Counted from the first letter of the stretch, positions 8,440-17,299 are shown. The stretch is 64,000 bases of DNA from Virgibacillus ihumii (GCF_902726655.1 NZ_CACVAN010000001.1:3162001-3226000); one strand, 5' to 3'. The notes: generated by a model not told the origin, from the letters alone. Made by a program: numbers and translations.

Positions 8440-9333
8440 TTAATGTTGCGGTATTTGGCGGTTCCATTTCCACTTCCGACGTTGGTAAGTAGCAAATATG
8501 ACCCCACCTACAATAAAAAGCGAACCAATTATTTCATGCCCCGTAATTGTTTTTTGCAGTAGGATAACGCCCATTATCATCGCAATGAACGGTTCCAGAT
8601 TTGATAATATAGAAGCTTTCGATGCATCCGCATAGCGGATATGATGATTCCAGACCAGTGTTGCGATACCATGGACAACAACAGCCGTTACAATCAGGAG
8701 TCCCCACGGCTGCCAGTTTGCTCCCAATTCGACCGGATCGTCCGCAACAAAAATAACCGGCACCGACACAGCAAATCCGATGATATTTGAATATAATGTT
8801 GTGACAATAGGACTTATACGCTGTGACAATATCCGGGTGATAATAATCAGAATGGCAAACGACACCATCGTACCGACAATCCATAACAGACCGGGCTCAA
8901 AATGCAGTGCAGCGCCACCTTTCGTCACGACAAAATAAATGCCGATGATGGCAATCACGGAACCCAGAAGCATGCGTGATGTAAACTTTTCCTTTAAAAA
9001 TATTGCTGCCAGAATGCCTGTCAAAATAGGGGCTGTGGCCAGAATGAGTGCTGAAGTTGTGGAATCTGCCGTGACAAGTCCTTCAAAAAACGTCCACTGA
9101 TTAATGAATACGCCTACAACACCGAGTAGGAGAATCCAGGCCCAATCACGAAGAGAAATTTTTTCGAGTCCATGTTTAAATAAAACGAATAGAATCAGAA
9201 AAAAGATGATAAACAATAACCTTAATGATGTTAAAACAGCCGGGGAAAAATAGTCTGTCAGGATTTTCCCAAATACAAAATTGCTTCCCCAGACCGTTAC
9301 ACAGAATGTCAGCCACCAATACGTTTTGAGCAT
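8440..9333 (-). CDS. EamA/DMT-family transporter
   Basis: Drug/metabolite transporter superfamily protein of 297 aa with about ten hydrophobic segments in two EamA repeats. Repeat 1 begins WWLTFCVTVWGSNFVFGK and repeat 2 is around residues 145-280, including SNLEPFIAMIMGVILL, a typical second-repeat motif. Likely exports a small metabolite; substrate not predictable. The ATG at 9333 is chosen because GAGGAGG lies 9 bp upstream; an ATG at 9357 lies upstream of that site. Confidence 0.88.
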   Translation of the reverse strand: MLKTYWWLTFCVTVWGSNFVFGKILTDYFSPAVLTSLRLLFIIFFLILFVLFKHGLEKISLRDWAWILLLGVVGVFINQWTFFEGLVTADSTTSALILATAPILTGILAAIFLKEKFTSRMLLGSVIAIIGIYFVVTKGGAALHFEPGLLWIVGTMVSFAILIIITRILSQRISPIVTTLYSNIIGFAVSVPVIFVADDPVELGANWQPWGLLIVTAVVVHGIATLVWNHHIRYADASKASILSNLEPFIAMIMGVILLQKTITGHEIIGSLFIVGGVIFATYQRRKWKWNRQIPQH

Positions 9334-9372
9334 TAAATCAGCCTCCTCTGTCTTCATGCTGTCAACTGCTAT

Positions 9373-9401
9373 ATTTTAGCTAATTCAATAACCATTCTCA
9401 A
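9373..9401 (-). promoter_or_regulatory. Promoter of the EamA gene
   Basis: Minus-strand TTGAGA (9401-9396), 17-base spacer, TAAAAT (9378-9373), about 40 bp before the start codon. The remaining intergenic sequence, 9402-9676, is AT-rich; I see no gene or clear structure in it. Confidence 0.55.
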
Positions 9402-9676
9402 TTGAAACAGCTTAACCAACGTTCATGCATAACAGGGAGACCTTGTCTGTAGAATGAAAAAACAGTAAAAAAACATGGGTTTTCATTATCCGGGATCCAG
9501 ATATTTAATTAATTTCCACTTGGGCAGCATAAAGCAGTTCAACTGGATTAAAACGGAATATTGATACAACCCGTAAAGTTTGCTACATGCTCTTAATAAA
9601 AATAAAATAATAATTGGAAAAAGCTTGTTAAACTATAACGCCTTACTTTTATATGAATAAAGGAAGATAAGCATTG

Positions 9677-10276
9677 ATGACATGGGATGTTCTGAATATT
9701 ATAGGTACATTAGCTTTTGCTATTAGTGGTGCCATTATTGCGATGAGAGAGGATTATGACATATTAGGTGTCCAAGTGCTGGGATTCACAACCGCATTTG
9801 GGGGAAGTACGATTCGAAATCTCTTAATCGGCATACCAATAGAAACCATTTGGACACAGGGAGATTTATTCGTTGCCGTTTTTACAACGAATATTATTAT
9901 ATTTATTTTACCGAATGATTGGGTGCAGAAATGGGATAAGTGGGGTATTCTATTTGACGCGATGGGTCTGGCTTCATTTGCGATACAAGGGGCGATGAGC
10001 GCGGTTCAAATTGGTGCACCATTAAGTGCCGTACTCGTTGCGGCAACCTTGACAGGATGTGGCGGAGGCATGACCCGGGATGTTTTTGCCGGAAGAAAGC
10101 CGATGATTTTTCGTGAAGAAATTTATGCGCTTTGGGCAACACTGGGCGGTTTAATGATTGGAATTGGCTTTATTCAGGGACCTTGGATGACAGGTGCCTT
10201 GTTTGTTGTAATCGTTACGTTGAGAATGTTGTCGGTACATTTCAGATGGAGATTACCCCGGCATTCGGTGTCCTGA
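9677..10276 (+). CDS. UPF0126 / prokaryotic TRIC-type channel protein
   Basis: Membrane protein of 199 aa with about seven hydrophobic segments in two related halves. Half 1 has AFAISGAIIAMRE, GFTTAFGGSTIRNLLIG; half 2 has SFAIQGAMSA, AATLTGCGGGMTRDVFAGR. These glycine-rich signatures identify the UPF0126 family, whose studied members are trimeric intracellular cation channel homologues. ATG 9677 is chosen with AGGAAG 10 bp upstream; TTG at 9674 is also possible. Ion selectivity cannot be read from sequence. Confidence 0.88.
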   Translation: MTWDVLNIIGTLAFAISGAIIAMREDYDILGVQVLGFTTAFGGSTIRNLLIGIPIETIWTQGDLFVAVFTTNIIIFILPNDWVQKWDKWGILFDAMGLASFAIQGAMSAVQIGAPLSAVLVAATLTGCGGGMTRDVFAGRKPMIFREEIYALWATLGGLMIGIGFIQGPWMTGALFVVIVTLRMLSVHFRWRLPRHSVS

Positions 10277-10288
10277 TGATAATGAAAA

Positions 10289-10316
10289 AATCACATCGTA
10301 TTCGGATGTGATTTTA
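10289..10316. terminator. Terminator between UPF0126 and LysR genes
   Basis: Perfect 9-bp stem AATCACATC / GATGTGATT with flanking A and T runs between two convergent genes. Confidence 0.75.
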
Positions 10317-10328
10317 AAATATAAATTG

Positions 10329-11234
10329 TTAATGCTTGACTGCAGTCGGCAAATCAAACTCACTCATGGAATGGAGAACAAGTTCAGCAAAAGCTTCCAC
10401 AGACGGTTGCAGCCATTTTTTCTTTTTAATTAACATATGAGAATATATCGGGTCGAGTTGCTCAGAATGAGATAGGATTTTTAATTTACCGTTTTTCACC
10501 TCATTTTCAACGGTTATATAAGGCAGGACAGCAAATCCAAGTCCACTCATGACCGTTTGTTTGATTGCTTCAATACTGCATAATTCCATCGTTTGGAAGT
10601 CGTGAATGTTGTGCTTGAGAAGATGTCTTTCGAACATGGTACGATAACTGCAGCCTTCTTCGTTTGTAATGAAAAATGGGCTGGTGCTGCTTTTTTTATA
10701 TTCATCGAAATGATCCGGACCATCATTGCTTCCCACAAGGACGATTTTTTCTTCACCCAATGAGTAATGAATGCATTTTTCCAGGTTTATTTCCGGGTAA
10801 ACCATTAAAGCAACATCTACCCGTCCGCTAAGCAGGTCAGTTTGGTTCTGCCCGCAAGTACCATTGGTTAATATTAATTTAACTTGAGGATATTTTAGGG
10901 AATATTCCCGTATGATTGGACTTAATTTCGAGATAGTTAAAGATTCGGGCGCAGCCACTCTTAAGGTTCCTTTAACTTCATGGGCGCTTTGCATATTTTG
11001 GATCTGAGCATGCGTCGAAAGTAAATCTTCCGCTAGAGGTATTAATTCCCGTCCCAGACGGGTGAGCTGCAAATTTCTTTTTACATAGGTGAATAATTCC
11101 CCGTCGATTTCCTGTTCAAGTGCCTGAATATGAGAGGTTATCGTGGATTGCGTATAACCTAACTTTGAAGCAGCCCCGGTATAACTTCCGATTTCCACAA
11201 TGGTTTGAAACGTGATAAGATGTCTGATTTCCAT
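10329..11234 (-). CDS. LysR-family transcriptional regulator
   Basis: 301 aa. N-terminal winged helix: MEIRHLITFQTIVEIGSYTG, AASKLGYTQSTITSHIQALE; C-terminal effector domain from about residue 90, with AVLPYITVE. The ATG at 11234 has AGGAGG 6 bp upstream, better than an ATG 15 bases earlier. Divergent from a LysE-type exporter gene 130 bp away, the arrangement in which LysR proteins usually control their neighbour, so it probably regulates the export of an amino acid or similar effector. A 48-bp fossil of a close paralogue lies at 11990-12037. Confidence 0.9.
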   Translation of the reverse strand: MEIRHLITFQTIVEIGSYTGAASKLGYTQSTITSHIQALEQEIDGELFTYVKRNLQLTRLGRELIPLAEDLLSTHAQIQNMQSAHEVKGTLRVAAPESLTISKLSPIIREYSLKYPQVKLILTNGTCGQNQTDLLSGRVDVALMVYPEINLEKCIHYSLGEEKIVLVGSNDGPDHFDEYKKSSTSPFFITNEEGCSYRTMFERHLLKHNIHDFQTMELCSIEAIKQTVMSGLGFAVLPYITVENEVKNGKLKILSHSEQLDPIYSHMLIKKKKWLQPSVEAFAELVLHSMSEFDLPTAVKH

Positions 11235-11363
11235 AACAATCCTCCTCATGTAAGGTATATCGAAAAAAATGATAATACTTTTTATAATTTCAATTTTATT
11301 AATAGATATTTGTATTATACAATAACTATTGGACGGAAGTAAATTGGAATTGAAGGTGAAAAT

Positions 11364-11942
11364 ATGAATTTAGTAGCATTTCTTTCATATGTCATTATTA
11401 CATCAATAACGCCTGGTCCGAGTAACATCTTAATGATGAATGAGTCGAGGCGATTTGGATTTACTGGAGTGTGGAGGTTTAGCAGCGGTATTTTATCGGG
11501 CTTTGCAGTTCTGGGGATTTTGAGTGGGATATTGACGACAGGACTTTACAATTGGATACCTGTTTTCGAACCATTTTTTAAAATTGCCGGTGCAGCATAT
11601 TTGCTTTATCTGGCATGGCAAGTAGGGTTTGCAAAAGATTCAAAAAAAGATTCCACGAATGTGAAATCTTCTTTCCTGCCAGGTTTTATTATTCAGATTA
11701 TCAATGTGAAAAGCATTTTGTTCTTTCTAACTGTGATGAGCGCATTTATTTTACCATTCAGTAATTCCATGAAATCAATTGGATTTTATTTGACGTTAAC
11801 TATTATTTTGGGGTGGTCAGCATTGCTTTTATGGTCTGGTTTCGGCTCAATGTTCAAAAGGGTTTTTGCAAAACATGACAAATCGTTCCGGGTCGTAATG
11901 TGTTTGCTGCTCGTTTATTGTGCAGTGACTATCTTTATATAG
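11364..11942 (+). CDS. LysE/RhtB-family amino-acid exporter
   Basis: 192 aa with about six hydrophobic segments. The family signature ITPGPSNILMMNESRRFG follows the first segment, and the second has GAAYLLYLAWQ and FLPGFIIQIINVKSILFFLT, the LysE pattern of a conserved Asn-Pro or Asn-Val-Lys after the fourth segment. It probably exports an amino acid or homoserine-like metabolite. The ATG has AAGGTG upstream. Probably controlled by the divergent LysR gene. Confidence 0.88.
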   Translation: MNLVAFLSYVIITSITPGPSNILMMNESRRFGFTGVWRFSSGILSGFAVLGILSGILTTGLYNWIPVFEPFFKIAGAAYLLYLAWQVGFAKDSKKDSTNVKSSFLPGFIIQIINVKSILFFLTVMSAFILPFSNSMKSIGFYLTLTIILGWSALLLWSGFGSMFKRVFAKHDKSFRVVMCLLLVYCAVTIFI

Positions 11943-11989
11943 CAGTTCCGAGACAAGCAGGCCTGAGTGGTTTTTTGAGGAGAAATAAT

Positions 11990-12037
11990 GGCACTCTCAA
12001 CCGTAATATAAGGCAGGACAGCTAATTCGAGTCCGCT
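11990..12037 (-). pseudogene. Fossil fragment of a LysR-family gene
   Basis: The minus strand reads SGLELAVLPYITVESA, matching SGLGFAVLPYITVENE of the intact LysR protein encoded at 10329-11234; the DNA is alignable over about 47 bp. Nothing else of the gene is recognisable nearby. The rest of 11943-12301 is AT-rich with no gene I can support, although a 28-codon ATG reading frame runs into the next gene from about 12229. Confidence 0.7.
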
Positions 12038-12301
12038 TTAATTTAATATTTCTTCCTTCATATTGGAATTCATATCAAAAACAGATTAATTTAATCTAAA
12101 TTATATATTGCTTTGAATGATTCGGAAACTTATAATTAGTAATATACAGTAAATTCAAAATAGGAGATTTTATATACAAGGCAAAATAGTAATAAACTAG
12201 TTAAAAACGGGATTACAGGAAAAGGTTTATGGTTGAAGGGGAGTTATTAACAGATACTAACTTTATGAGAATTTTATCCATGAATAAAGGGGCTGAATCT
12301 A

Positions 12302-12562
12302 ATGTTGGAGTATGAAGTATTCCCTACGCGCTGGGGTCACGGACAAATTATTACTAGCCCGGTTAAAGGAAATGTGAAAAGTATTGAGGTGAAAACAGGA
12401 GAAAAAGTCAGCGATCAGCAATTGTTAGTATTGATTCGGGAAGAGCGGGGAAAGGTAAAGCAAGTTCTGACTGGTGCAAGTGGAATAGTCGAGACACTAA
12501 GTGTAAAAGTTGGTGACAAAGTAGTCCGTGGAGATGTACTCCTTTTTATAAGGGAAGATTAA
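12302..12562 (+). CDS. Orphan biotinyl/lipoyl-like domain protein without the acceptor lysine motif
   Basis: 86 aa made almost entirely of one biotinyl/lipoyl barrel. Both half-barrels are visible: SPVKGNVKSIEVKTGEKVSD and GASGIVETLSVKVGDKVVRG. The hairpin between them, where carriers have EAMKM or DKA, reads REERGKVKQV, so covalent modification is doubtful. No carboxylase, dehydrogenase or efflux partner is adjacent. ATG has AAAGGGG upstream and a terminator follows, so it is probably a single-gene unit. Function unknown; a free-standing scaffold or a relic are both possible. Confidence 0.7.
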   Translation: MLEYEVFPTRWGHGQIITSPVKGNVKSIEVKTGEKVSDQQLLVLIREERGKVKQVLTGASGIVETLSVKVGDKVVRGDVLLFIRED

Positions 12563-12605
12563 TAAGTAAAGAATATAATTAATGTAGATTAGAAAATATC
12601 TATTA

Positions 12606-12637
12606 AAAAAGCTGACCCAATGAGCCAGCTTTTTTTA
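12606..12637. terminator. Terminator after the biotinyl-like gene
   Basis: AAAAAAGCTG / CAGCTTTTTT stem with an 11-base loop, ending in a T-run; 99 bp beyond it ehuA ends on the other strand. Confidence 0.75.
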
Positions 12638-12735
12638 ATGGTTAAATAAGTTAAAAATTTCCTTATTGCATAGGTGCAACTAAACTTTGGCACTCGCTAT
12701 AAGACGGAGCGAATGCAAAAGTTTTTCTAGTCATA

Positions 12736-13506
12736 TTAAGTTCTGAATCTGTGCAGGAAGCTTTGCAGCCGTTCGTTTGTGGAGTTTTCCAATACCTCCA
12801 TTGGCGGTCCCTGCTCAGCAATAACGCCATTATCAAGGAAAAGGATGCGGTCGGCAATGTCACGGGCGAATTCCATTTCATGGGTAACCAGTACCATTGC
12901 CATTTCACCTTCTTGTGCGATGCCACGGATAACTTCTAGAACTTCCCCCACAAGCTCAGGGTCCAATGCGGAAGTTACTTCGTCGAAAAGCATGATTTTT
13001 GGACGCATAACCAGTGCCCGGGCCATCGCCACACGCTGTTTCTGTCCGCCCGAAAGCTGGTCAGGGTAACTATCGAGCTTGTCACCAAGACCAACCTTTT
13101 CCAGCATTTCAATCGAACGCTTCTTGGCATCTTGTTTTTCCACTTTTTGTACGTTGATTGGTGCGGTCATACAGTTTTCAAGAATGGACATATGCGGAAA
13201 TAGATTAAAGTGCTGAAAAACCATGCCGATATCACCGCGTACTTGTCGTAAGTGTTTTTCATTGGCAGGTACCATCGATCCGTTTTTTTCCATATGCCAT
13301 AGATTTGTACCGTCTACAATGATGTCACCTGACGTTGGCTCTTCCAGAGTCATCAGCATTCGGATAATGGTTGTTTTACCAGATCCACTTGGACCGATAA
13401 CGGCAACCTTTTCAGCTGGTTTTATATCCAAATCGATACCTTTGAGTACTTCAGTATCGCCGAATGATTTGTGTACATCCTGGTATCTTACTATAGGTTC
13501 AGACAT
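12736..13506 (-). CDS. ehuA: EhuA, ectoine/hydroxyectoine ABC transporter ATPase
   Basis: 256 aa polar amino-acid type ABC ATPase. Walker A GPSGSGKTT at residues 38-46, signature LSGGQKQRVAMARAL, Walker B IMLFDEVTSALD and switch histidine in LVTHEM are all intact. The insertion WHMEKNGSMVPANEKHLRQV after the helical region is typical of the ectoine and glutamine importers. Last gene of the ehuBCDA unit; identification as EhuA rests mainly on the EhuB encoded at 15113-16006. ATG preceded by AGGGAGA. Confidence 0.88.
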   Translation of the reverse strand: MSEPIVRYQDVHKSFGDTEVLKGIDLDIKPAEKVAVIGPSGSGKTTIIRMLMTLEEPTSGDIIVDGTNLWHMEKNGSMVPANEKHLRQVRGDIGMVFQHFNLFPHMSILENCMTAPINVQKVEKQDAKKRSIEMLEKVGLGDKLDSYPDQLSGGQKQRVAMARALVMRPKIMLFDEVTSALDPELVGEVLEVIRGIAQEGEMAMVLVTHEMEFARDIADRILFLDNGVIAEQGPPMEVLENSTNERLQSFLHRFRT

Positions 13507-13528
13507 TCCATCACGTCTCCCTTTTCTC

Positions 13529-14242
13529 TTAATTTGCTTTGCTTTCCGTTACAGCATTTTTATCAAGCCGTCTGTTAAATTTCTTCTCCAGTTTATTGAC
13601 CAGTAGTGCTGAAGGGTAACTCAGCACAAGGAACAGGATTGCCACGATAGTAAGTGGTTCCAGGTATCTCCAGTGTTGTGCACCGTAATCGTTGGCCAAT
13701 GCCAGAATTCCAAGGAAACCAATTGTCGATGCCAATGGAACTTCCTTAAACATAATAATTAAGTAGTTTCCAAGCATCGGAATGGTTGGCGGAATTGCTT
13801 GTGGAAGAATGATTTTGGTCCACTTCTTCCTTCTAGAATAGTTAAGCGCTGTTGCAGCCTCCCACTGGCCATTCGGCACTCCATCAATTCCGGATCGGTA
13901 TACTTCGCCAATGTATGTGCTGTAGTGAATACCCAGACCGAGCACTGCGCTTGTAAATGGATCAAGTGCCATTCCGACAACAGGGACCATTGGCCATGCA
14001 TAGTAAATGAAAAAGAGCTGTACCAATGGTGGCGTGGAACGGATAAATTCCATTATTCCAAGTAATGGAAGTCTGATTGCAGCTATCGGAAGTCTTTTGA
14101 CGGCTGTCCAGAAGAACCCAACTATTAGTGCACAAAGGTAACATGCAATGGTCAGTAAAACGGTAATACCGAGACCTTCCAAAATAATTGGGAAAGCGTC
14201 AAAAAATGTTTCCCAGCTCCAGTTACTTAAACCACCGCTCAT
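13529..14242 (-). CDS. ehuD: EhuD, ectoine/hydroxyectoine ABC transporter permease
   Basis: 237 aa His/Glu/Gln/Arg-type permease with about five membrane segments. The EAA loop reads WEAATALNYSRRKKWTKIIL and includes the conserved Ala-Leu-Gly-like turn. FIRSTPPLVQLFFIYY is the family N-terminal signature. It overlaps ehuC by 4 bp (ATGA), so the two permeases are coupled and probably form a heterodimer with EhuA. Confidence 0.88.
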   Translation of the reverse strand: MSGGLSNWSWETFFDAFPIILEGLGITVLLTIACYLCALIVGFFWTAVKRLPIAAIRLPLLGIMEFIRSTPPLVQLFFIYYAWPMVPVVGMALDPFTSAVLGLGIHYSTYIGEVYRSGIDGVPNGQWEAATALNYSRRKKWTKIILPQAIPPTIPMLGNYLIIMFKEVPLASTIGFLGILALANDYGAQHWRYLEPLTIVAILFLVLSYPSALLVNKLEKKFNRRLDKNAVTESKAN

Positions 14243-14910
14243 GAACTAGCCACCCCTTTCTTGGATGCAGCTTCCATTTTCTTGGTCAGCCAGATGAATG
14301 GAAGTGCAAGGATAAAGTAGAATACGAGCACAAGGAAATATACAGTTGGTGCCTGATCCAGGTTCGAACTGCGTAAAATATCTCCGTAGTATAAAATATC
14401 TGTCATACCAATCAATGAAACTAGTGATGTCGACTTTAGCATCAGAATAAGATAGTTACCAAATTCCGGCAGCATCATCCTTACAGCCTGTGGAAAAATG
14501 ATCAGCCGCATCCGTTGAAATCTTGACATATTGAGTGCTGTTGAAGCTTCATATTGTCCTTCAGCAACAGACAAAATGGATGAGCGGACGATTTCAGACA
14601 TGTATGCACCATAGTTTAGCGCTATGGCCAGAACGCCAGCCCAGAAGTTGCTTCCGATTTCCCAGCCGAATAAGATTGGCAATGCATAGTAAAACCAGAA
14701 TAATTGTACGATCAGTGAGGTGCCACGAAAAACTTCAACATAAAAGCTTGTAAATTTTCTTATGATAACATTACGTGAGAGCTTACAAAACCCGGAAATA
14801 AATGCCATCAGATATCCCAGAACGATTGAAGCAAGCAGAACCTTGACAGTAATTTCTACCCCTTTTAGCAGGACGGGAAAAATTTCTGCTATTGCATCGA
14901 TGATAATCAC
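14239..14910 (-). CDS. ehuC: EhuC, ectoine/hydroxyectoine ABC transporter permease
   Basis: 223 aa permease of the same family as EhuD, with FRGTSLIVQLFWFYY and an EAA loop YEASTALNMSRFQRMRLIIF. About five membrane segments. The start is uncertain: the only good ribosome binding site, AAAGGAG, ends on the G of the GTG at 14910, so either that GTG is used with no spacing or initiation occurs at one of the in-frame ATT/ATC codons at 14907, 14904 or 14901. Partner of EhuD. Confidence 0.87.
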   Translation of the reverse strand: MIIIDAIAEIFPVLLKGVEITVKVLLASIVLGYLMAFISGFCKLSRNVIIRKFTSFYVEVFRGTSLIVQLFWFYYALPILFGWEIGSNFWAGVLAIALNYGAYMSEIVRSSILSVAEGQYEASTALNMSRFQRMRLIIFPQAVRMMLPEFGNYLILMLKSTSLVSLIGMTDILYYGDILRSSNLDQAPTVYFLVLVFYFILALPFIWLTKKMEAASKKGVASS

Positions 14911-15042
14911 TCCTTTAGTGTTTACTATTACTTTATTAAAATAGTATTCGGTTTATACACCTTGTACAATTTTAGAGGTGGATTTTAAAAATTTGATCAT
15001 GGATACATTGAGTTATGTGTACATTTCTTAAAACAAAATGAA

Positions 15043-15077
15043 AGGGTCAGACCCCCTGGGTGAGGGAGCCGGACCCT
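15043..15077 (-). terminator. Intra-operon hairpin between ehuB and ehuC
   Basis: AGGGTC / GACCCT outer stem and CCCT / AGGG inner stem, in the 202-bp gap just downstream of the binding-protein gene, without a long T-run. It probably acts as partial terminator or 3' stabiliser so that EhuB is made in excess over the membrane subunits, as is common in ABC importers. Confidence 0.55.
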
Positions 15078-15112
15078 ATGGAGTCGTTGTCAATGATCTT
15101 CGAGTTGTAAAT

Positions 15113-16006
15113 CTAGTATTGTTCGCCGCTGCAAACTCCTTCAGCAGTGATGTCTTCCGGAACAGAGTTGTTTTCAGCACTGAAGCCATTCTTTTCGAGT
15201 AACTCTTTAACTGTTCCGTTTTCTTTCAATTTAGCCAATGCTTCATTATAAGCTTTACGCAGTTCATCGGCATCTTTATGGAAAGCAGCTGCACCATAGC
15301 TTGGAATACCTTCAATTTCAGGCTGTTTGAAGTCCTCCACGAACATCAGTTTATCATTTCCGGAAGATTCCAGAGCCATTTTAACCGTCATTTCTGTACC
15401 TGTTGTCGCATCTGCACGCCCCGATGCTACAGCAGAAAAAGTTGCCGGTATATCAGCAGCTGTTTGAATCTGGCTTTCTTTTACGCCCATTTTTTGTACG
15501 TACTCAATTTCAGTTGCTCCCTGCATGATGGAAACTGATGCACCTTTTTCAGCGATGTCTTTATAACTGTGCAGGTCCATTGGATTTCCTTTTTGTACGA
15601 CTAATCCTTCCCCATACATCATGGATGGTTCAGCGAAATCAGCATTTTTACAGCGGTCCGGGTTAATTGCCATTCCTGCTGTGATTACGTCAAATTTTCC
15701 GGCATTCAAACCTGGAATCAGCTGACTGAAATCTGCCAATTTACTTTTAACGTTTTCAATCCCCATCTCTTTAAATGCTGCCTGTGCAATGTCCACTGCA
15801 GCACCTTTCAACTCACCGTTTTCCTGGTATGCATATGGTTCTTCATTGGCAAAACCTACCGTAACTGTGCCTGATTCTTTAAGCTTAGCTAGTTTGCTTT
15901 CGCCGCCGTCACTGCCGCTGCCGGATCCTTCTTCAGAACCTGACCCGCAGGCTGCCAGCAGTACAAGCGAAAAACAAACAACCGCAACTGCTAATAATTT
16001 TTTCAT
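15113..16006 (-). CDS. ehuB: EhuB, ectoine/hydroxyectoine-binding lipoprotein
   Basis: 297 aa solute-binding protein, lipid-anchored through Cys20 (lipobox LLAAC) with a Gly/Ser-rich linker. The segment ITAGMAINPDRCKNADFAEP, then GEGLVVQKGNPMDLHSYKD and the ending PEDITAEGVC, closely follow my memory of Sinorhizobium EhuB, including the RCK...F and LHSY.D elements that general amino-acid receptors lack. It captures ectoines for import as osmoprotectant or nutrient. AGAGGAGG lies 11 bp before ATG. First gene of the operon. Confidence 0.88.
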   Translation of the reverse strand: MKKLLAVAVVCFSLVLLAACGSGSEEGSGSGSDGGESKLAKLKESGTVTVGFANEEPYAYQENGELKGAAVDIAQAAFKEMGIENVKSKLADFSQLIPGLNAGKFDVITAGMAINPDRCKNADFAEPSMMYGEGLVVQKGNPMDLHSYKDIAEKGASVSIMQGATEIEYVQKMGVKESQIQTAADIPATFSAVASGRADATTGTEMTVKMALESSGNDKLMFVEDFKQPEIEGIPSYGAAAFHKDADELRKAYNEALAKLKENGTVKELLEKNGFSAENNSVPEDITAEGVCSGEQY

Positions 16007-16137
16007 TTTCTAAATGACCTCCTCTTAATTTTGTTTCTCTTAAGACTTTATGACTAGAAAATGGATAGCTTTAACCCTGGGCAAGACCCCGAGCATAAAT
16101 AAAGAGTAAATTGACGGGGAAATTCTTTCTAACAGTC

Positions 16138-16152
16138 ATACTATAATAGTAT
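16138..16152. promoter_or_regulatory. Perfect palindrome upstream of ehuB
   Basis: ATACTATAATAGTAT, 7-1-7, about 130 bp before the ehuB start. On the minus strand TATACT lies beside it with TTTGAA 16 bp further upstream, so it may be an operator over the ehu promoter. The rest of 16007-16380 (374 bp) shows no gene. Confidence 0.4.
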
Positions 16153-16380
16153 AGATTTTGGCCTACTCATTCAAACAGTATATTTTTAGATAATTTGGAA
16201 TTTCACTTCAAATTTGCTCATGAGACCAATAAATCTCAAACATGCCAATATATACTTGTTTATAATGTTTTAAGCTTTAATTTTCTCATTAATTGCTGTA
16301 ATTATCCGAATTGTTTCATGGACAAATAAGCTTCAGCAGGCTACTATTGAATTTAATACCGAATAAATGGAGGGGAATGT

Positions 16381-17295
16381 ATGCAGATAACCGTTTTAGG
16401 TGCAGGGGCATTAGGTGGTTATTTTGGATCACGGTGGGAAGAGGCTGGTGCGGATATTACATATCTTGTTCGCGAAAGAAGGGCAGAACAGCTGCGGCAG
16501 AATGGATTGAACATTTCAAGTACAATGGGTGATTACAAAAACAGTGAGCCAAAAGTTGTGACAGATGCACATCATATTGAAAATCCTGAGCTTGTATTTG
16601 TAAGTGTTAAAGGCTACCATCTAAAAAATACAATCGATGATTTGAGGATATTAACGGAAAAAGGAGCATATGTCCTGCCTGTATTAAATGGCATGGAACA
16701 TTTTTCTGTGTTGCAAAAGGAACTGGGAGACGAAGCCGTACTTGGCGGATTGTCTTTTATTATGGCGACATTAGATGATTCCGGGCATGTTATTCATTCA
16801 AGCAACGTTCACCGTATTATTTTCGGAATGCTGCATGATTCGCAAAAGGAAATATGCAGTCGTTTAGAACAGCTCTGTGGAAAAACAGATTTGGAAGCTG
16901 TTAATAGTGATTCGATCTTACATGAGTTGTGGAAAAAATATACCTTTATTAACGCATTTTCAGGAATAACTACAGCAGCTGATTTGCCAATTGGTCCGAT
17001 CCGGGAAAAACCGGACACTTTCCGGATAGCTGAGCGCATACTTCTCGAAATGCAGCAGTTGGCGGCGGAATATGGTGTTGAGGTATCTGATGCGGAGATT
17101 GAGGGAACGCGAAAAACACTGCTGAAGCTGGATCCGGAAGCAACGTCCTCCATGCATCAGGACCGGCGCAAGGAACTGTCGCTGGAGGTGGATCATCTGC
17201 ATGGCGGAGCAATTCGGCTGGCAAAAGATAAGGGCGTGGCTGTGCCATATTTAGATGCAGTTCATGGAATTATCAAACCATATGAAAGGATATAA
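16381..17295 (+). CDS. Ketopantoate reductase family protein (PanE/ApbA)
   Basis: 304 aa NADPH-dependent 2-dehydropantoate reductase family member. The Rossmann loop GAGALGGYFGSRWEEAGAD opens the protein, followed by VSVKGYHL, LPVLNGMEHFSVL and the C-terminal-domain segment SSMHQDRRKELSLEVDHL with the conserved Ser-Met-x-x-Asp. It could catalyse the pantothenate step, but bacilli carry several paralogues and no panB/panC neighbours are present, so the exact substrate is open. GGAGGGGAATGT precedes the ATG. Confidence 0.85.
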   Translation: MQITVLGAGALGGYFGSRWEEAGADITYLVRERRAEQLRQNGLNISSTMGDYKNSEPKVVTDAHHIENPELVFVSVKGYHLKNTIDDLRILTEKGAYVLPVLNGMEHFSVLQKELGDEAVLGGLSFIMATLDDSGHVIHSSNVHRIIFGMLHDSQKEICSRLEQLCGKTDLEAVNSDSILHELWKKYTFINAFSGITTAADLPIGPIREKPDTFRIAERILLEMQQLAAEYGVEVSDAEIEGTRKTLLKLDPEATSSMHQDRRKELSLEVDHLHGGAIRLAKDKGVAVPYLDAVHGIIKPYERI

Positions 17296-17299
17296 TCAG

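Noticed and set aside
8069..8473. 134-codon minus-strand frame over the murB end
   Set aside because: Antisense to murB and running through the terminator; no homology seen.
12229..12315. 28-codon frame overlapping the biotinyl-like gene start
   Set aside because: It ends 14 bp inside the next gene in another frame and has no recognisable content; chance is likely.
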